From Avena insularis (taxonomy: Eukaryota > Streptophyta > Magnoliopsida > Poales > Poaceae), in NCBI GenBank assembly GCA_023614405.1, contig CM042686.1, positions 468,194,740 through 468,258,739 on the forward strand: DNA of 64,000 nt, in the 5' to 3' direction. The translations under genes and the position numbers were made by a program. The notes beneath the pieces are model-generated. The model ran no database searches, had not been told where the DNA came from, and saw only the letters and a list, made by a program, of their open reading frames with translations. Of this stretch, positions 12,176-23,640 are shown one piece after another. Within the stretch, counting starts at the first letter, position 1. Each line of letters opens with the position of its first letter.

Positions 12176-12858
12176 AAATGTTTAGATGCACCAGCGAAAT
12201 GCTTTGTTGCTTTACATTATTCCGCCTTCTTGCCTGATGTACTGTTGTACCATTGAAATGTATTGTACATGGGCTCTTAAACAGGCCAGAACAGCCCAAA
12301 AAGACATTTGATCAGTGTACATTTTAGCTAAAAAAGGTCGAATCACACAAATTAAATGGACCAAAAGAAAAAGAAACGGACCATGGAAAGGATGAAGCCT
12401 AAAAATTAAATAAACGGAAAAAGGCCAAAGCCCAATATTGCAATGGATTATACAATTGCCTAGGCATAAAATAAAAAGGGCACAAAAAAGGCCAAGGGTC
12501 ATTTAATAAAAGGCTCATTTGTTGGGCTCAGCCCATATAGAACACTGCAATGGATTGGGATGAATTCACATTACGACGATCTCATTTCGTCACAATTTTG
12601 CCATGTCAGATCAGCCATGTAGGATCTGACCTGGCTTGGCTAGATGGCCCATGATGATATTGGATCGTCATAACGGTTATGACGATCCAATATCGTCATA
12701 GACGGTTATGATGATTTCGCAAAAATCATCGTGATAGTTCATTTGCGACACTCAACTTCCGACGATCTCAAAATCATCATAGAATCGTAATAAACGGACT
12801 ATTGTGATAATTATGTGATGAAAATAGAGGGTCATATATAGCCAGATTCCTTGTAGTG
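12176..12858 (+). mobile_element. Right end of a CACTA (En/Spm-type) transposon
   Basis: The segment ends ...GGAATC-type sequence in reverse complement: CCTTGTAGTG at 12849-12858 is the inverted form of CACTACAAGG, the normal CACTA terminus. The 300 bp before it are full of short direct and inverted copies of GACGAT/ATCGTCAT, as expected of CACTA subterminal repeats. No matching left terminus is found upstream in the window. The element probably once covered 2.2-12.9 kb or more and was split by element B. Positions 12176-12540 have no ORF of note. Confidence 0.6.
12656..12694. repeat. Perfect 18-bp inverted repeat with 3-nt loop
   Basis: GATATTGGATCGTCATAA, then CGG, then the exact reverse complement. 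It sits within the subterminal repeat zone of the CACTA end, where transposase-binding repeats in both orientations are usual. Confidence 0.9.
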
Positions 12859-14046
12859 CATGTATTGGAAATGTTTTATTTTATATGATATACTTTAGTG
12901 TGAATATCCAATAGAATTGTCATAGGTCCCCCAGTTTATTCCTTGATAGGCATCGTATTGTATATTGCTTAGCAATAGTATTAGATGCATGGGTAGTTTC
13001 CATGATACATATGTGTATGAGAAGGTTATGTTTTGCTGAAATGAAAACACTTAATCAATGAATCACCTGGGTAGAATGGCATTGATTGGATCATCGAGTG
13101 TGGATTTATGGTGAGGATTGCCACCCAGGCTTCAAAGAGATAATAGACGGTCATGATTAGTAACTTCCATGTACAGCCACATGTCATATGGGCTCTGACT
13201 TAACTATGTAAGTTATGGGATCATGTCCTACCGTGACTAGAAGATGTAGGTGTGTAGGATCGTACGGTCCAGGGCTAGGCGCATGATTCTGTTTCCCAAA
13301 GGTCTCGTCCTGGTCTTCTCTCAAAAGGGGTTGATTAGGTCTTGTGGGTAAAGTATACTAACCTCTGTAGATGATTTAAGAACTAAGTACTTAGCTGTGT
13401 CCCCGGTGATGGACAATTATGATTAACTTATCTTGACGCAGTTGAAAAGTTTCATTCATTCCAATTTCACTAATAAAGCTTGATGGGTGAACTTAATTGG
13501 TTATAGGAGAACTTGAGTGACTCAATGTGTCCATAGTTTATATTAGGAGCTCTCGAGTTCCTCGAGATGCTCTTAGTTATTTTGATGAACTAAAACTCTA
13601 TTTGGAAAGGTAAGAGAAAATGCTGCTTTATGCAAATAGCCTGAACTCCACTAGCCAAAGTGTGCATATATATGTTAGGTTGCCAATTGTGTCCACATAA
13701 CAGTGACATCTCGTCAATACAATTCAATTATATTGATCATTCGTGGCTGCAACTTTTCATGTTGCAGGTTACTCGACGACGAGTAAGGTTTTAGTTTAGG
13801 TTACGAATCTCCACTCAGCGTGTTGCTTGTCGTGCGATGGTGCTTTTATCTATTGTTTATTTGTTGAACTATGTTATCTGATCTAGCTGTGAGCTATGCA
13901 ACTTTGTAATATTTATATTCTTGTATCAATCATTGTAATAATACGATGCATTGATACTATTTTATTCATCAAAACTATGCGTGCTAGCTAATCGATAAAA
14001 GGGACTAGCACGGTAAACGCAATCTATAACGGGTTGGATCGCTTCA
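12857..14046 (+). repeat. Left LTR of element D
   Basis: It begins TGCATGTATTGG and ends ATCGCTTCA, followed by GA and the primer site. It contains a 61-66 bp segment around 13315-13375 that is absent from the right LTR. Positions 13571-13815 are identical to 18908-19151. Confidence 0.75.
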
Positions 14047-14048
14047 GA

Positions 14049-14060
14049 TGGTATCAAAGC
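14049..14060 (+). promoter_or_regulatory. Primer binding site, tRNA-iMet type
   Basis: TGGTATCAAAGC differs by one base from the usual plant initiator-methionine primer site TGGTATCAGAGC. It lies 2 nt after the LTR. Confidence 0.8.
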
Positions 14061-17000
14061 TTTGCGTTGACTATAAGTTCATGACCTTGGAAATGGATTA
14101 GTAATAAAAGACCTCTATTAGGAGAACTATTATATTTTCCACTTATTAGAGTTCTTGTAATCCTTGTATATCTTTTCCAAGACCTCTTCTTGTTCAAAAC
14201 CTATAGATGTCCATCCATTTGACTAGTTGAAGAGATGATCTATCCTGAAGACTATAAGAATTGTAAGATATTATTAGAAGTTTGCTCTAAATAAAATCCC
14301 TATATGAGATTTGTCCTACAAGTAAAAGAATAAATAAGGAAACACAAATCTATATCTCATCCCGTTTAGTTAGATCTAGACCACCATATTTATCTCTTTA
14401 GGCCATCATCGCTATCGTTTTAGCATATTGGTCTTACCAACTTATGTTGTATGAAAATATTAGTTATTTGCTTATTTGTATTGAACGATATTTTGTGAGA
14501 CCTTATTTTGTATCTGTTGTTTTTGAAACTTTAAGGTTCTAGGATTTTCGAGAAGTTTTGCAGTGCATTAATGATGGAAAGTTTAAAATCCGCGAGTTGT
14601 TTAGTTGTAGTTTTCTGCCTAACACGTTTCACCGCATGATTTTTCATTTATTACTAGTAACTCTGATTGAGCTCATAGTTTAGTATATGGAGCGTAATTA
14701 TGTGTACTACCTGAAAAAAAATTGGATAAAATTCTTGACGAGTTTGAGTCTATCAGAAAAAATTGTGAAGCCTGTTGTACAATTTTGAACAGTTTTTGTT
14801 TATTTCTTCTATGTTGCTCTGTTTTACCTTAGTACTGTTTCCAACGTTTTTAAAGTATTTTATGGATTTATATCATTAAGTTTAAACCCCTGTAACAATG
14901 TTATGCAAGTGTTTGCTTGTGTGTTCATCGCTTATGGTTGAATGTTTGTATGATTGTTGCTGCATGAGCTTGTTTTCATGGGTAGGATTATTTTCTTGGT
15001 AGTTTCTTTTCTCTAGAATCTATTCTAATCTATATTAAACCTTTGGAGCTAAAACGGTGTGTTGAATATATGGAGAATGAGTTAGTGAAAATATTTGGAA
15101 GATGATGCCCCAAAGAATGTTAATAGTTCGTCTAATGAAAAAAAGGATATGGAAGTATGAAGTGTTGGAAGTGATGTAATGTAGTAGATTACACAACCCG
15201 AAGGTGTTGAAGTATCGATAATTTACCTTTTGTACTAGCCTTGTTGATTGAATACATGGGTGTATGCACTGAGCCTTGGTTTGTGCCCATGGAAACTATT
15301 TGCAAGAAATGTGAGGATGCCTGAGTGATAGAAAAATGTGATTCCTATCCTCATGAAAAGTAATAGTTTGAGTGCGGGATGGATTGACTCTCATAGTGAA
15401 TACTCTTATTATTGGCTCTTGTATTGTTGGCTTTGTGAATCTTGATTGCCTTTTTAACCTTAGTAGAGAGTCGGTGTTAACCCTAGACCTTAGAATTGTA
15501 TGATCTTTCTTGCACCTTTACAAAAGCATTCGTTGCTAACCGTAGGAATGTACGGCAAGGATGAACCCTGAAGCTCGTTGAATGGGTATTGTGAAGTAAA
15601 CATTTCCTAGTTGACCACCATGAGTGCTTTGCTAATTCAAGTATTGTTTTCCCAGAATCTGCAAATCCCGAAGTTTAGAATATGCATGGTACATTATGCC
15701 AATAAATGTCTAAGGGAGAATTAATATGAAACAACTGAATCCTCAAGTTGTAATATAGTAAAAAAATAAGGGTGGTAGTCTATCGCATCCCAAAAATTTC
15801 CCAATTTTGGAATGTGAAATAAATAAAATAGGTTGGTCGAATTTGTTTGACTTTGTTGAAATTTATGAGTGAAAAGAAACTTTTAGAACTTGTTGAATTT
15901 ATCTCAACCATGGTTTAAAACCATTTTGTATGAGAGGATTAACATGACTATCCAACTTGAATGCATTTCTTTTCAATCATTGGATTCTTTAGATACCCAA
16001 CCATGCTTAAATGATTAAATAGAGGGAATAAAATGACTTTCCAAAAATTATGGTGGATTGCTATTTCAATATGTTCCTTTTGACTTTAAATTAATTTCTT
16101 GGATTTGTGGAATCTTTCAAATGATTTTCAACGCTAGTTTCATAAGAGAGAAGATAATATGACTTCTTAATTTGGAATTGAATATTAATATGCAGTATCC
16201 ATGTTCTATAATTAAACATTTTAGGTATGTGATATGTTCTGGAAATTTGTGCTGGGATTGAGTGAATTGATTGTCAAAAAAATAAAATCCTAAGATATTT
16301 ATAAATATTGCATAGTAGCCATACAAGGCCAATTGCATAAAACCGTATATCCTTTTAATAATGCCTAAGTATCCCTATTTGGCAAAAAGGTATAAAATGA
16401 TTTGTGTTTCAGTGATTGACATATGGAATGCATCTGTGCATTGCATTGCATCCTTTTGCAGAGTTTTCAAAAAAAATCTAATTCAAAACCCTAGTTCAAA
16501 GTGCTATATGGAAATTGCCAAAATATTTCTAAGAGGAATATAAAATAATTTATAAAACCATTGTTTTAAAACTAGTGAAAATGTTGCAACAAGGATCCTA
16601 AGTTGATCCTATGAATTTAAAATAAAATTGAAGGCAGAAACAGTCGGCCGAGCTAGCCAACCGAACCAGCCCAGCCGGCTCGTCATCTACCTACCGCCCA
16701 CCTGGCCCCTTCCATCCTCTCCTTCGCTCGCGCTTAGCGCAGCACAGCAGCAGCATCTTGCGACCCGCTAACGGCCCATGGCCGACCCAGCCACCCGGAG
16801 TCCCCAGCCCGTGTGCCTGCAGCTTTCACTGACATAGGGTCCCACCCTGTATCCTCCACCTCGCTCCAGAGACGGAATTAACAACAGTATATTTGATCCG
16901 ATCATGATCCCCACCGAATCTACAAAATCCGTTCGACCCCCTCCTCTCCTCCACAGGTATCCACCCCCATAAGAACCGCTGCATCTCCTCGTGATTTTTT

Positions 17001-18284
17001 TTTTGCATTTTGGAAACCCTAGCTGCCTTCCTGCGACCTCGCTAGAGCTCACGCCGCCGCCTCGAGAGCTTCTAGTATTAGCTCAAACTTGATGACCCCG
17101 ACATTCCGTGCCCTTTATTTTCTTCCATTTATCTTCTCCGTGCTTCGCCGCCTTGCCCTGACCTCTTCCTCTCCTTCCCAGGAGCACCACGGCGCCTAGA
17201 GCCGCACCGTCGCCTGCCGCCTCCATCCTTGCCCTGTCATCGTTACAGGAAGACCAGGTTGAAGCCGAAGGCACCAGACCTCTCATCACCATGGTCTGCT
17301 TCACGTCCTTCCATTCCCTAGTGCCGGCGACCGCCAAGGCGACGCCTACCACCGTCCCCGAGCCATCGCCACCTCCTATCATCGACGTGAGCACATGGAG
17401 CCTACGGTTCTTAGTCATCCGATGAGATCTGGATGGCCCAGATTAGAATTCATGCTCGAAGCGGTACTAGCCAGTCACAACACGCCATGTGGCGCTGAGT
17501 CAGCTGCAGCGTTAGCAGAATACGCCAGGGAATATTCTCCTCATTTTCCACAAAATAAGAAAATAGGCAAATATTCTATTAAACCTGTAAAATTCATATA
17601 AAATTGAATATAGCTCAAAATATACAAATAAGATATCCATGGGTTCATAATAATGTGTAAAATTTGTTTCTGGAATAAAATTGTCACTTTGCCAAATGAT
17701 TATTTTCTAGTTTATGTAAATCCATTTATGGGTAATTAATTCATAGGAAAATATCTACAACTCCAAATTTGGAAAATTTGGTGTCTATGGATTCATAAAA
17801 TTGTAATCTATGCCACTGCACTATTAGTTGATTTTGTTATAGTATGAAATAATCATATATGATTAAATCTTCTATTTGAGTATTTTGGCTATAACTTTTA
17901 TTCTATAAATCATTTTAAGGTGAAACCAGTGGCAAATGAAAGCTATGAACTTTGTCTATAAAGTGGCATGGTTCTCATATTTTTTGAAACTATTTAATAC
18001 TGAATGCATTCAGTTTCCAATAATACCTATTAAAAGCCTATTTGTATAATAGAAAATGTTTATGAAGATCTTTAACTTGTTTCTCTTTTCTAGCATGCAT
18101 GCATACTTGTATTGTTGTGTTGTGCTGCTGTATGTTGATTGCAATTATTCTTTTCTGCGATAGATTTCCTGGAGTGCGATTATTGTGATTGCAACTAGTG
18201 TGTGAATGACAACATCGACTAAAGGCAAGTGTCACTATCATAAATCTCCTATTGTTTTATTATGCATTTAGATTTCAGTAGCTT
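14061..18284 (+). other. Non-coding interior of element D
   Basis: Mostly AT-rich DNA without ORFs of meaning. A GC-rich island at about 16620-17560 stands out: it looks like a plant 5' leader or promoter region, with pyrimidine-rich CTCCTC tracts, CCGCC runs and a T9 run at 16997. No frame in it is recognisable; the 94- and 111-codon minus-strand frames there look fortuitous. It could be captured genic sequence or simply the element's own leader. Confidence 0.5.
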
Positions 18285-19389
18285 TGCATGTATTGGAAAT
18301 TTTTTATTTTATATACTATGTTATGGTGTGAGTATCCAATATAATTGTCATATGTCCCCCAATTGATTCCTTGATAGACATCCTATTGTAGATTGCTTTC
18401 CATGATACATATGCGTATGAGAAGGTTTTGTTTTGCTGAAATGAAAACTAATTAATGAATGAATCACCATGGTGGAATGGCATTGATTCGGTCATCGAGT
18501 GTCGATTTATGGTGGGGATTGCCACCTAGGCTTCAAAGAGATAATAGACGGTCATGATTAGTTACTTCTATGGACAGCCACATGTCATATGGGCTCTGAC
18601 TTGACTATGTAAGTTATGGGATCATGTCCTACCGTGACTACCATATGTAGGTGTGTAGGATGGTACGGTCCAGGGCTAGGCCCATGATTCTGTTTCCCAA
18701 AGGTCTCGTCATGGTTTAAGAAATAAGTACTTAGCCGTGTCCCCGGTAATGAACAATTATGAGTAACTTCTCTTGACACAATTGAAAAGTCTCATTCATT
18801 CTAATTTCTCTAATCAAACTTGATGGGTGTAATGGGTTATAGGAGCACTTGAGTGACTCAATGTGTCCATAGTTTATATTACTGTCTCTCGAGTGAATCG
18901 AGATGTTCTTAGTTATTTTGATGAACTAAAACTCTATTTGGAAAGGTAAGAGAAAATGCTGCTTTATGCAAATAGCCTGAACTCCACTAGCCAAAGTGTG
19001 CATATATATGTTAGGTTGCCAATTGTGTCCACATAACAGTGACATCTCGTCAATACAATTCAATTATATTGATCATTCGTGGCTGCAACTTTTCATGTTG
19101 CAGGTTACTCGACGACGAGTAAGGTTTTAGTTTAGGTTACGAATCTCCACTTAGCGTGTTACCTGTGATGTGATGGAGTTTTTATCTATTGTTTATTTGT
19201 TTAACTACGTTATTTGAGCTAGCTGTGAGCTATGCAACTTTGTAATATTTATATTCTTGGGTCAATTGTTATAATAATGTGATGCATTTATACTCTTTTA
19301 TTTATCGAAACTGTGTGTGCTAGCTAATCGATCCAAGGGACTAGCACGATAAACACAGGATCCAATCAATAACGAGTTAGATCGCTTCA
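18285..19389 (+). repeat. Right LTR of element D
   Basis: It starts TGCATGTATTGG like the left copy and ends ATCGCTTCA. It is about 85 bp shorter, because of one 61-66 bp gap and smaller indels. Confidence 0.75.
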
Positions 19390-19395
19390 GATTTA

Positions 19396-19670
19396 GTTAC
19401 CATGATATCTAGACATTACTTATGAAGTTACCAATTAGTTTATGATAGAGCTATCATCACCAAATTGATGTAGTTACCCCGCCCTCTTTCAATTGTTATC
19501 CATCCATTACTTGTAGAGTTATCCAGCTGCCCAGAGTATAGTTATCATAAGGAAAGTCAACATAATTACCCTGCCCTTTTGTTTATAGTTACAACCTAAT
19601 ACCTATGGAGTTACGCATTTGTTTTGTGGTCTGTTTGTCGCCATGAAATTGATATGCTTATCACCCTAGT
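19396..19670. repeat. Degenerate tandem repeat, period 91-92 bp
   Basis: Three diverged units are recognised by ACTTATGAAGTTAC (19418), ACTTGTAGAGTTAT (19509) and ACCTATGGAGTTAC (19601), 91 and 92 bp apart. Related sequence appears on both sides of element E (about 19848-19940 and 31742-31877), so the old repeat field was interrupted by E. Confidence 0.55.
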
Positions 19671-19941
19671 AATTATAAAGTTGTGCCATGTTTTTAGTGT
19701 ATAGATATCCCTTGTCCACAATAAAATCGCAATCCTAAGGTGATAACTCACTTATTAAACCAGTTTAACTTCTAAACCCGGATAAAGCGAAAATAACTAC
19801 CAAAAGTATGGTATAGTTTTAAGCGTAAATTAATCGTTCATATAGTATGTAACTTACATACTTAAGTCCGGATAACCAGGTGTTACGCATCAGCATGTGA
19901 TCTAATTTTAAAGATCTCATCGTGAATATTCCAACGGTGAA

Positions 19942-20661
19942 TGTCGGGGGGATGATCCCCAGATACCCCAACCGGACAAGAAACATGGCAGTCGGATCGC
20001 GTCCGGCTGGCCAGATGTAGCCGGACAAAGCAAGCTAGGCCGGCTATCGCATGGTAGCCGGATCAGCAAGAAGCAGCCGGCTACGGCAACGTAGCCAGAA
20101 CCAATCAAGGAGACAGGACGACATGCGAATCAGTGCGCGGTACGCCCTGTACGACGGCAAGACTGGCAATTACTCGGCCATACTGAAGACTTTGCGGGGA
20201 TGACGCGGGAACAGTGGCCCGATGCTAACGACAGGCTCGCACAGCGTCCACTATGCCTACGATAGCCATACCGCTCGTACTCCGATGGGACATGTCGCAT
20301 CGATATCAGAGATGACCGCCATTGGGGACGCCTCAAGGCTCCGCCCGCGAGATCGCCGTTGCCTCTCTGCCTATATAAGGAGAGGCAAGGCCTCAGTAGA
20401 AAGGGTTGGTCTCAGTGCATTTAAGACACTAGCTAGAGAATACAGCTCGAGGAGCGCTTGTAGTTCGTATATCCTTCATAGTCAGATCAGCAGGAGTAGG
20501 AGTTTTACCTCGTCACGAGGGCTCTGAACCTGGGTACTTCCTGAGTCCATCTACGCTTGCGTGTATCCAATCCCGCCTGCGGATGCCGTCGATAGCTTCC
20601 CTGCTAGTCCCCACACCTCTATCTAACCTTCTTAGGTACTGTCGTTCCCAATACAACGATA
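19942..20661 (+). repeat. 5' LTR of element E
   Basis: It begins TGTCGGGGGG and ends ACGATA (the partner ends ACGACA, so the final CA is mutated here), 720 bp. A TATA box TATATAAG lies at 20373-20380, and a primer-site-like TTGGCGCCCACCGTGGGGC follows from 20663. Confidence 0.92.
20373..20380 (+). promoter_or_regulatory. TATA box of the element E 5' LTR
   Basis: TATATAAG in a GC-rich LTR, preserved in the 3' LTR at 31308-31315. Its transcript would begin about 30 bp downstream, near 20405. Confidence 0.65.
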
Positions 20662-20662
20662 G

Positions 20663-20681
20663 TTGGCGCCCACCGTGGGGC
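20663..20681 (+). promoter_or_regulatory. Primer binding site of element E
   Basis: TTGGCGCCCACCGTGGGGC lies one nucleotide after the 5' LTR, the position at which reverse transcription is primed. I recognise it as a common grass gypsy primer site but do not assign the tRNA. Confidence 0.7.
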
Positions 20682-20683
20682 GT

Positions 20684-22760
20684 ATGGCTTCGACCGGAGT
20701 CACGTTCCGCACGGGACCCCGCACCTCAGCCGGTGAGCGCTCGGCGGTGCTCGCCTGGTGCGTCACGCCTCGATAATGCTTCCTGCTTCGCCGGAACCTC
20801 CTTCTCGGCGAATGGCTCCATCCTGCTCTTCGGCGACCTCCCCGTCTATGTCGCCACCGTTCCAGAGCGTTTCCCTAGGGAGATCGTCTCTGTCGCGGAG
20901 CTACCGCATCCGGGCGGTAGCGCCTCCGTCGCTTCCTGCGGCGTGGAGGTCATGATGGCCGGCTCCAGCTCTCACCCCCGCCAACCGCGGGAGCGAGGCA
21001 CAGACGAGGGTGGAACTTCCGTGCATCCGCAGCCTCGGAATCCGGTGGAGGAGGCCATTGATCGGCTCCTAACGCCGGTTAACCTCGGGGATAACCCGAA
21101 GGAAGCGGAAGCCAACTTCGCCATGGAGAGACAGATCCTCCTCCAGGAGGCCATGGAGCTGGCGGTGACCCACAAGCAACTCGAGATCACCCGGCGCGAG
21201 TACGACCGCGCGCACGGCTTCACTCCGGCTACCGTGGAGCTGAGCCGGCGCGGCCAGGTGCGGCTCCGGGGCGGCGAGATAGGCGGAAGGATGGAAAAGG
21301 ATGGGGAGCCGGATCCTGCACCCGCCCTCATCCGACCCACCTACAACACGCCCATCAAGAACCTGCGCGCGGCGCGAGCCGCGGCAAAAGAACTTCCCAA
21401 TCTGGAGGGCGAGGAGCAAGCCTGCCAGCACGCTCGCGTGCAGAAGCTCCTCCGCATCGCGGATGAGCAGGCTGATGCCAACCGGCAGATGCAGGAGGAC
21501 CCCAGCTACTCCAGGTGGAGCAAGCTGCCTGTCAACAGCAAGGGCGCGCCCCGCGACACCCAACATGCATGCTCCCCTCAGCCGGCTAAGGCCCGCAGCA
21601 GGCGTCGCAGCTCTGGCAACAAGGGCCAGCCGCGCCAGGAGCAAACGGTGAACAACAATCCATCGCCTCCCCCTCCACCAACCGGAGCACCTAGATCCGC
21701 CGGTTCCCGTCTCTCGGGCCGGGTGGGAGCGCCCAACCCGGATCGTCCGGATGCCCGTGACCGCATCGAGCTCCTCGCTCAAGCGCGCGTCACGGAGGAA
21801 GAAGACTCCACCAGACCGGTTTGTTTCGGACCCCGCATCCAGAACGAGCCGTTTCCGGATAAGTTCACCCTGCCCAGGGACACCCCCAAGTATGACAGTA
21901 GTATGAACCCGGAAGACTGGCTGACCGACTATGCTGCGGCAGTCGGCATCGCCCATGGGAACAAGCGCACAGCCGTGCGCTACGTCCCTCTTATGCTAAC
22001 CGGGTCGGCAAGGACGTGGCTCAACAGCCTTGCGCCCAACAGCATCAACGCCTGGCCGGACTTCGAGAAGGTGTTCGTCCGCAACTTCAATGGCACGTAC
22101 AAGCGTCTGGGACGCCCATGCGACCTGGACTTGTGCATCCAGGGTGACCGCGAGACCGACCGTGAGTACCCCGCCAAGTGTACGGAGTTGTGCAACACTT
22201 GCAAGGGCATCCTGGAGAGCCAGGCCATCAGCTTCTTCATCGAGGGTTGTCGAGAAGGCACCATGCTTCGCCACCGGCTACTGTGTGACGAGCCGAAAAC
22301 CATGGCGGAGCTCATGATGGTTGCGGACCAGTACGCCACGGCTGATGCCGCCATGAAGAAGCCCCTCCGAGTAAATGCTGACGGGCGTCCGACTCCTACG
22401 GAGCCGGCTCGCGACTGTCCGAGCAATCCGGCTGGGGAAGCCGGATCCTCCAGACGCCACGGCAACGACAACCGGTTCCATGGGGACCGCCAAGCCGGAC
22501 AACAGAAGCCCCGCTACCACGCGCGGCAGGTCAATGCTGTGGAGGTTGCGCCCGACGCGCCGGCTAACGATGCAAGAAGGCAGAAGCCACGGCTCACCTT
22601 CGACCAGATGTTTGACGGCCCGTGCAAGTGGCACAGCGGTCCCTTCAAACCGGCTACGCATACCACCCAGAATTGCAGCTGGACTCGCCAGCTAAAAGAC
22701 CAGGGCGGCCAGCCACGTCTCCCCCCCGCCCCCTCCTGGTGGACCACCACCATCGGCTAG
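20684..22760 (+). pseudogene. Gag of element E, frameshifted near the start
   Basis: The likely start is ATG 20684, 22 nt after the LTR, opening MASTGVTFRTGP and running 30 codons to TAA 20774-20776. The rest of gag is in another frame, open to TAG 22758-22760; that frame also extends left into the LTR, so its first ATG at 20583 is not the real start. The Retrotrans_gag domain covers about 21900-22370 (NPEDWLTDYAAAVG, LTGSARTWLNSLAP, FVRNFNGTYKR). A basic, proline-rich region precedes it. A Cys/His cluster with C-x2-H, H and C (around 22620-22680, CKWHSGPF) stands where a nucleic-acid-binding knuckle is expected. Gag would build the virus-like particle. The pol frame follows in another phase. 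Confidence 0.85.
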
Positions 22761-22761
22761 G

Positions 22762-23640
22762 GGAGCCGGCAATGATGGTAACGACGGCAACGGCGGCAAC
22801 AACAACAACGGCTACCCCCAGCCGCACGCCGCCTACCACATCTTTGAGACGGAGCTGGACGACAAGCACAGCCGCAGGCGATGCTCCAAGGAGGTCAATG
22901 TCATCGTCTCTCCGGTCCCCCAGTACCTGAACTAGTCGGAAACCCCCATCACCTAGAGCCGTGAAGACCAGCCGTAGCAGCTGCCGACTCTCGGGGGCTA
23001 CACCATGGTGCTCGACCCTCTCATCGTCTCCAACGCGCGTACCTGCCGTTTCTCGCGCGTCCTCATCGACGGAGGCAGCAACCTCAACCTCCTCTACCGG
23101 TCCTCGCTGGAAAAGTTGGGCATTCGCGAATGCGACCTGCACCCGACTACCACAACATTCCACGGCGTGCTGCCAGGGCCAGCTTGCGCCCCGCTGGGTA
23201 AAATCCAGCTGGATGTCATCTTCGGGACCAAGGAGAACTTCCGCCGCGAACCGATCTAGTTCGAGGTGGTAAACCTGACGAGCTCCTATCATGCTCTCCT
23301 CGGGCGCCCCGCCCTCGCCAAGTTCATGGCCATCCCCCACTATGCATACCTCAAGACAAAGATGCTGGGACCCAACGGCGTGATCACCGTTGCCGGCTAC
23401 TTCAGGCAGTCGATGGAGTGCGCCTCAACCGGTTCCAAACTGGTAGAGGCCCTCATCATAGCCCAGGAAAAGCGTGTAATCATGCGTAATGTGGCCATGG
23501 CCCAGCAGGACATACCGGCTAGCAGCAAACCGGCTGGAGAAGGAGCCTTCCAGCCGACAAAGGAGATGAAGAGGATCCTGCTCGACCCCTCCGACCCGAC
23601 CAAGTTTGTCACCATTGGTGCCAACTTGGACAGCAAATAG
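22762..23640 (+). pseudogene. Pol part 1: linker and aspartic protease of element E
   Basis: The frame starting at 22762 encodes a Gly/Asn-rich linker, then VLIDGGSNLNLLYRSSL with the catalytic Asp at 23068-23070 (D-G-G-S form, usual in this lineage), and after it VNLTSSYHALLGRPAL, the ALLGRP segment of retropepsins. It is interrupted by TAG at 22933, 22954, 22975, 23257 and 23638, with no TAA or TGA. The protease would mature Gag and Pol. It continues in the same frame into RT. Confidence 0.82.

Larger units (their letters stand above)
12857..19389 (+). mobile_element. LTR element D, no coding capacity
   Basis: Two direct repeats of about 1.1-1.2 kb (12857-14046 and 18285-19389) bracket 4.2 kb that holds no gag or pol. 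Just inside the left repeat, TGGTATCAAAGC (14049-14060) matches the initiator-methionine tRNA primer site at all but one base, fixing the plus orientation. No clear polypurine tract precedes the right repeat. The flanks give no exact TSD; if the LTR is taken to end at ...CAGA, the primer site follows without spacer and the flanks read TGTAG and TTTAG (4 of 5). The left LTR abuts the last bases of the CACTA end. LTR divergence is about 10% by eye outside one identical patch, so it is old. Class (copia or gypsy) cannot be decided without pol. Confidence 0.75.

Noticed and set aside
17083..17418. 111-codon minus-strand frame in element D
   Set aside because: Low-complexity Gly/Ala frame in a GC-rich island, no homologous pattern recognised.
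20583..20683. ATG at 20583 as gag start
   Set aside because: It lies inside the 5' LTR, upstream of the primer site. The ATG at 20684 is the biologically placed start, followed by a frameshift.
21069..21956. 295-codon minus-strand ORF opposite gag of element E
   Set aside because: It is a shadow of GC-rich gag coding sequence; no domain is seen and the gag frame explains the openness.
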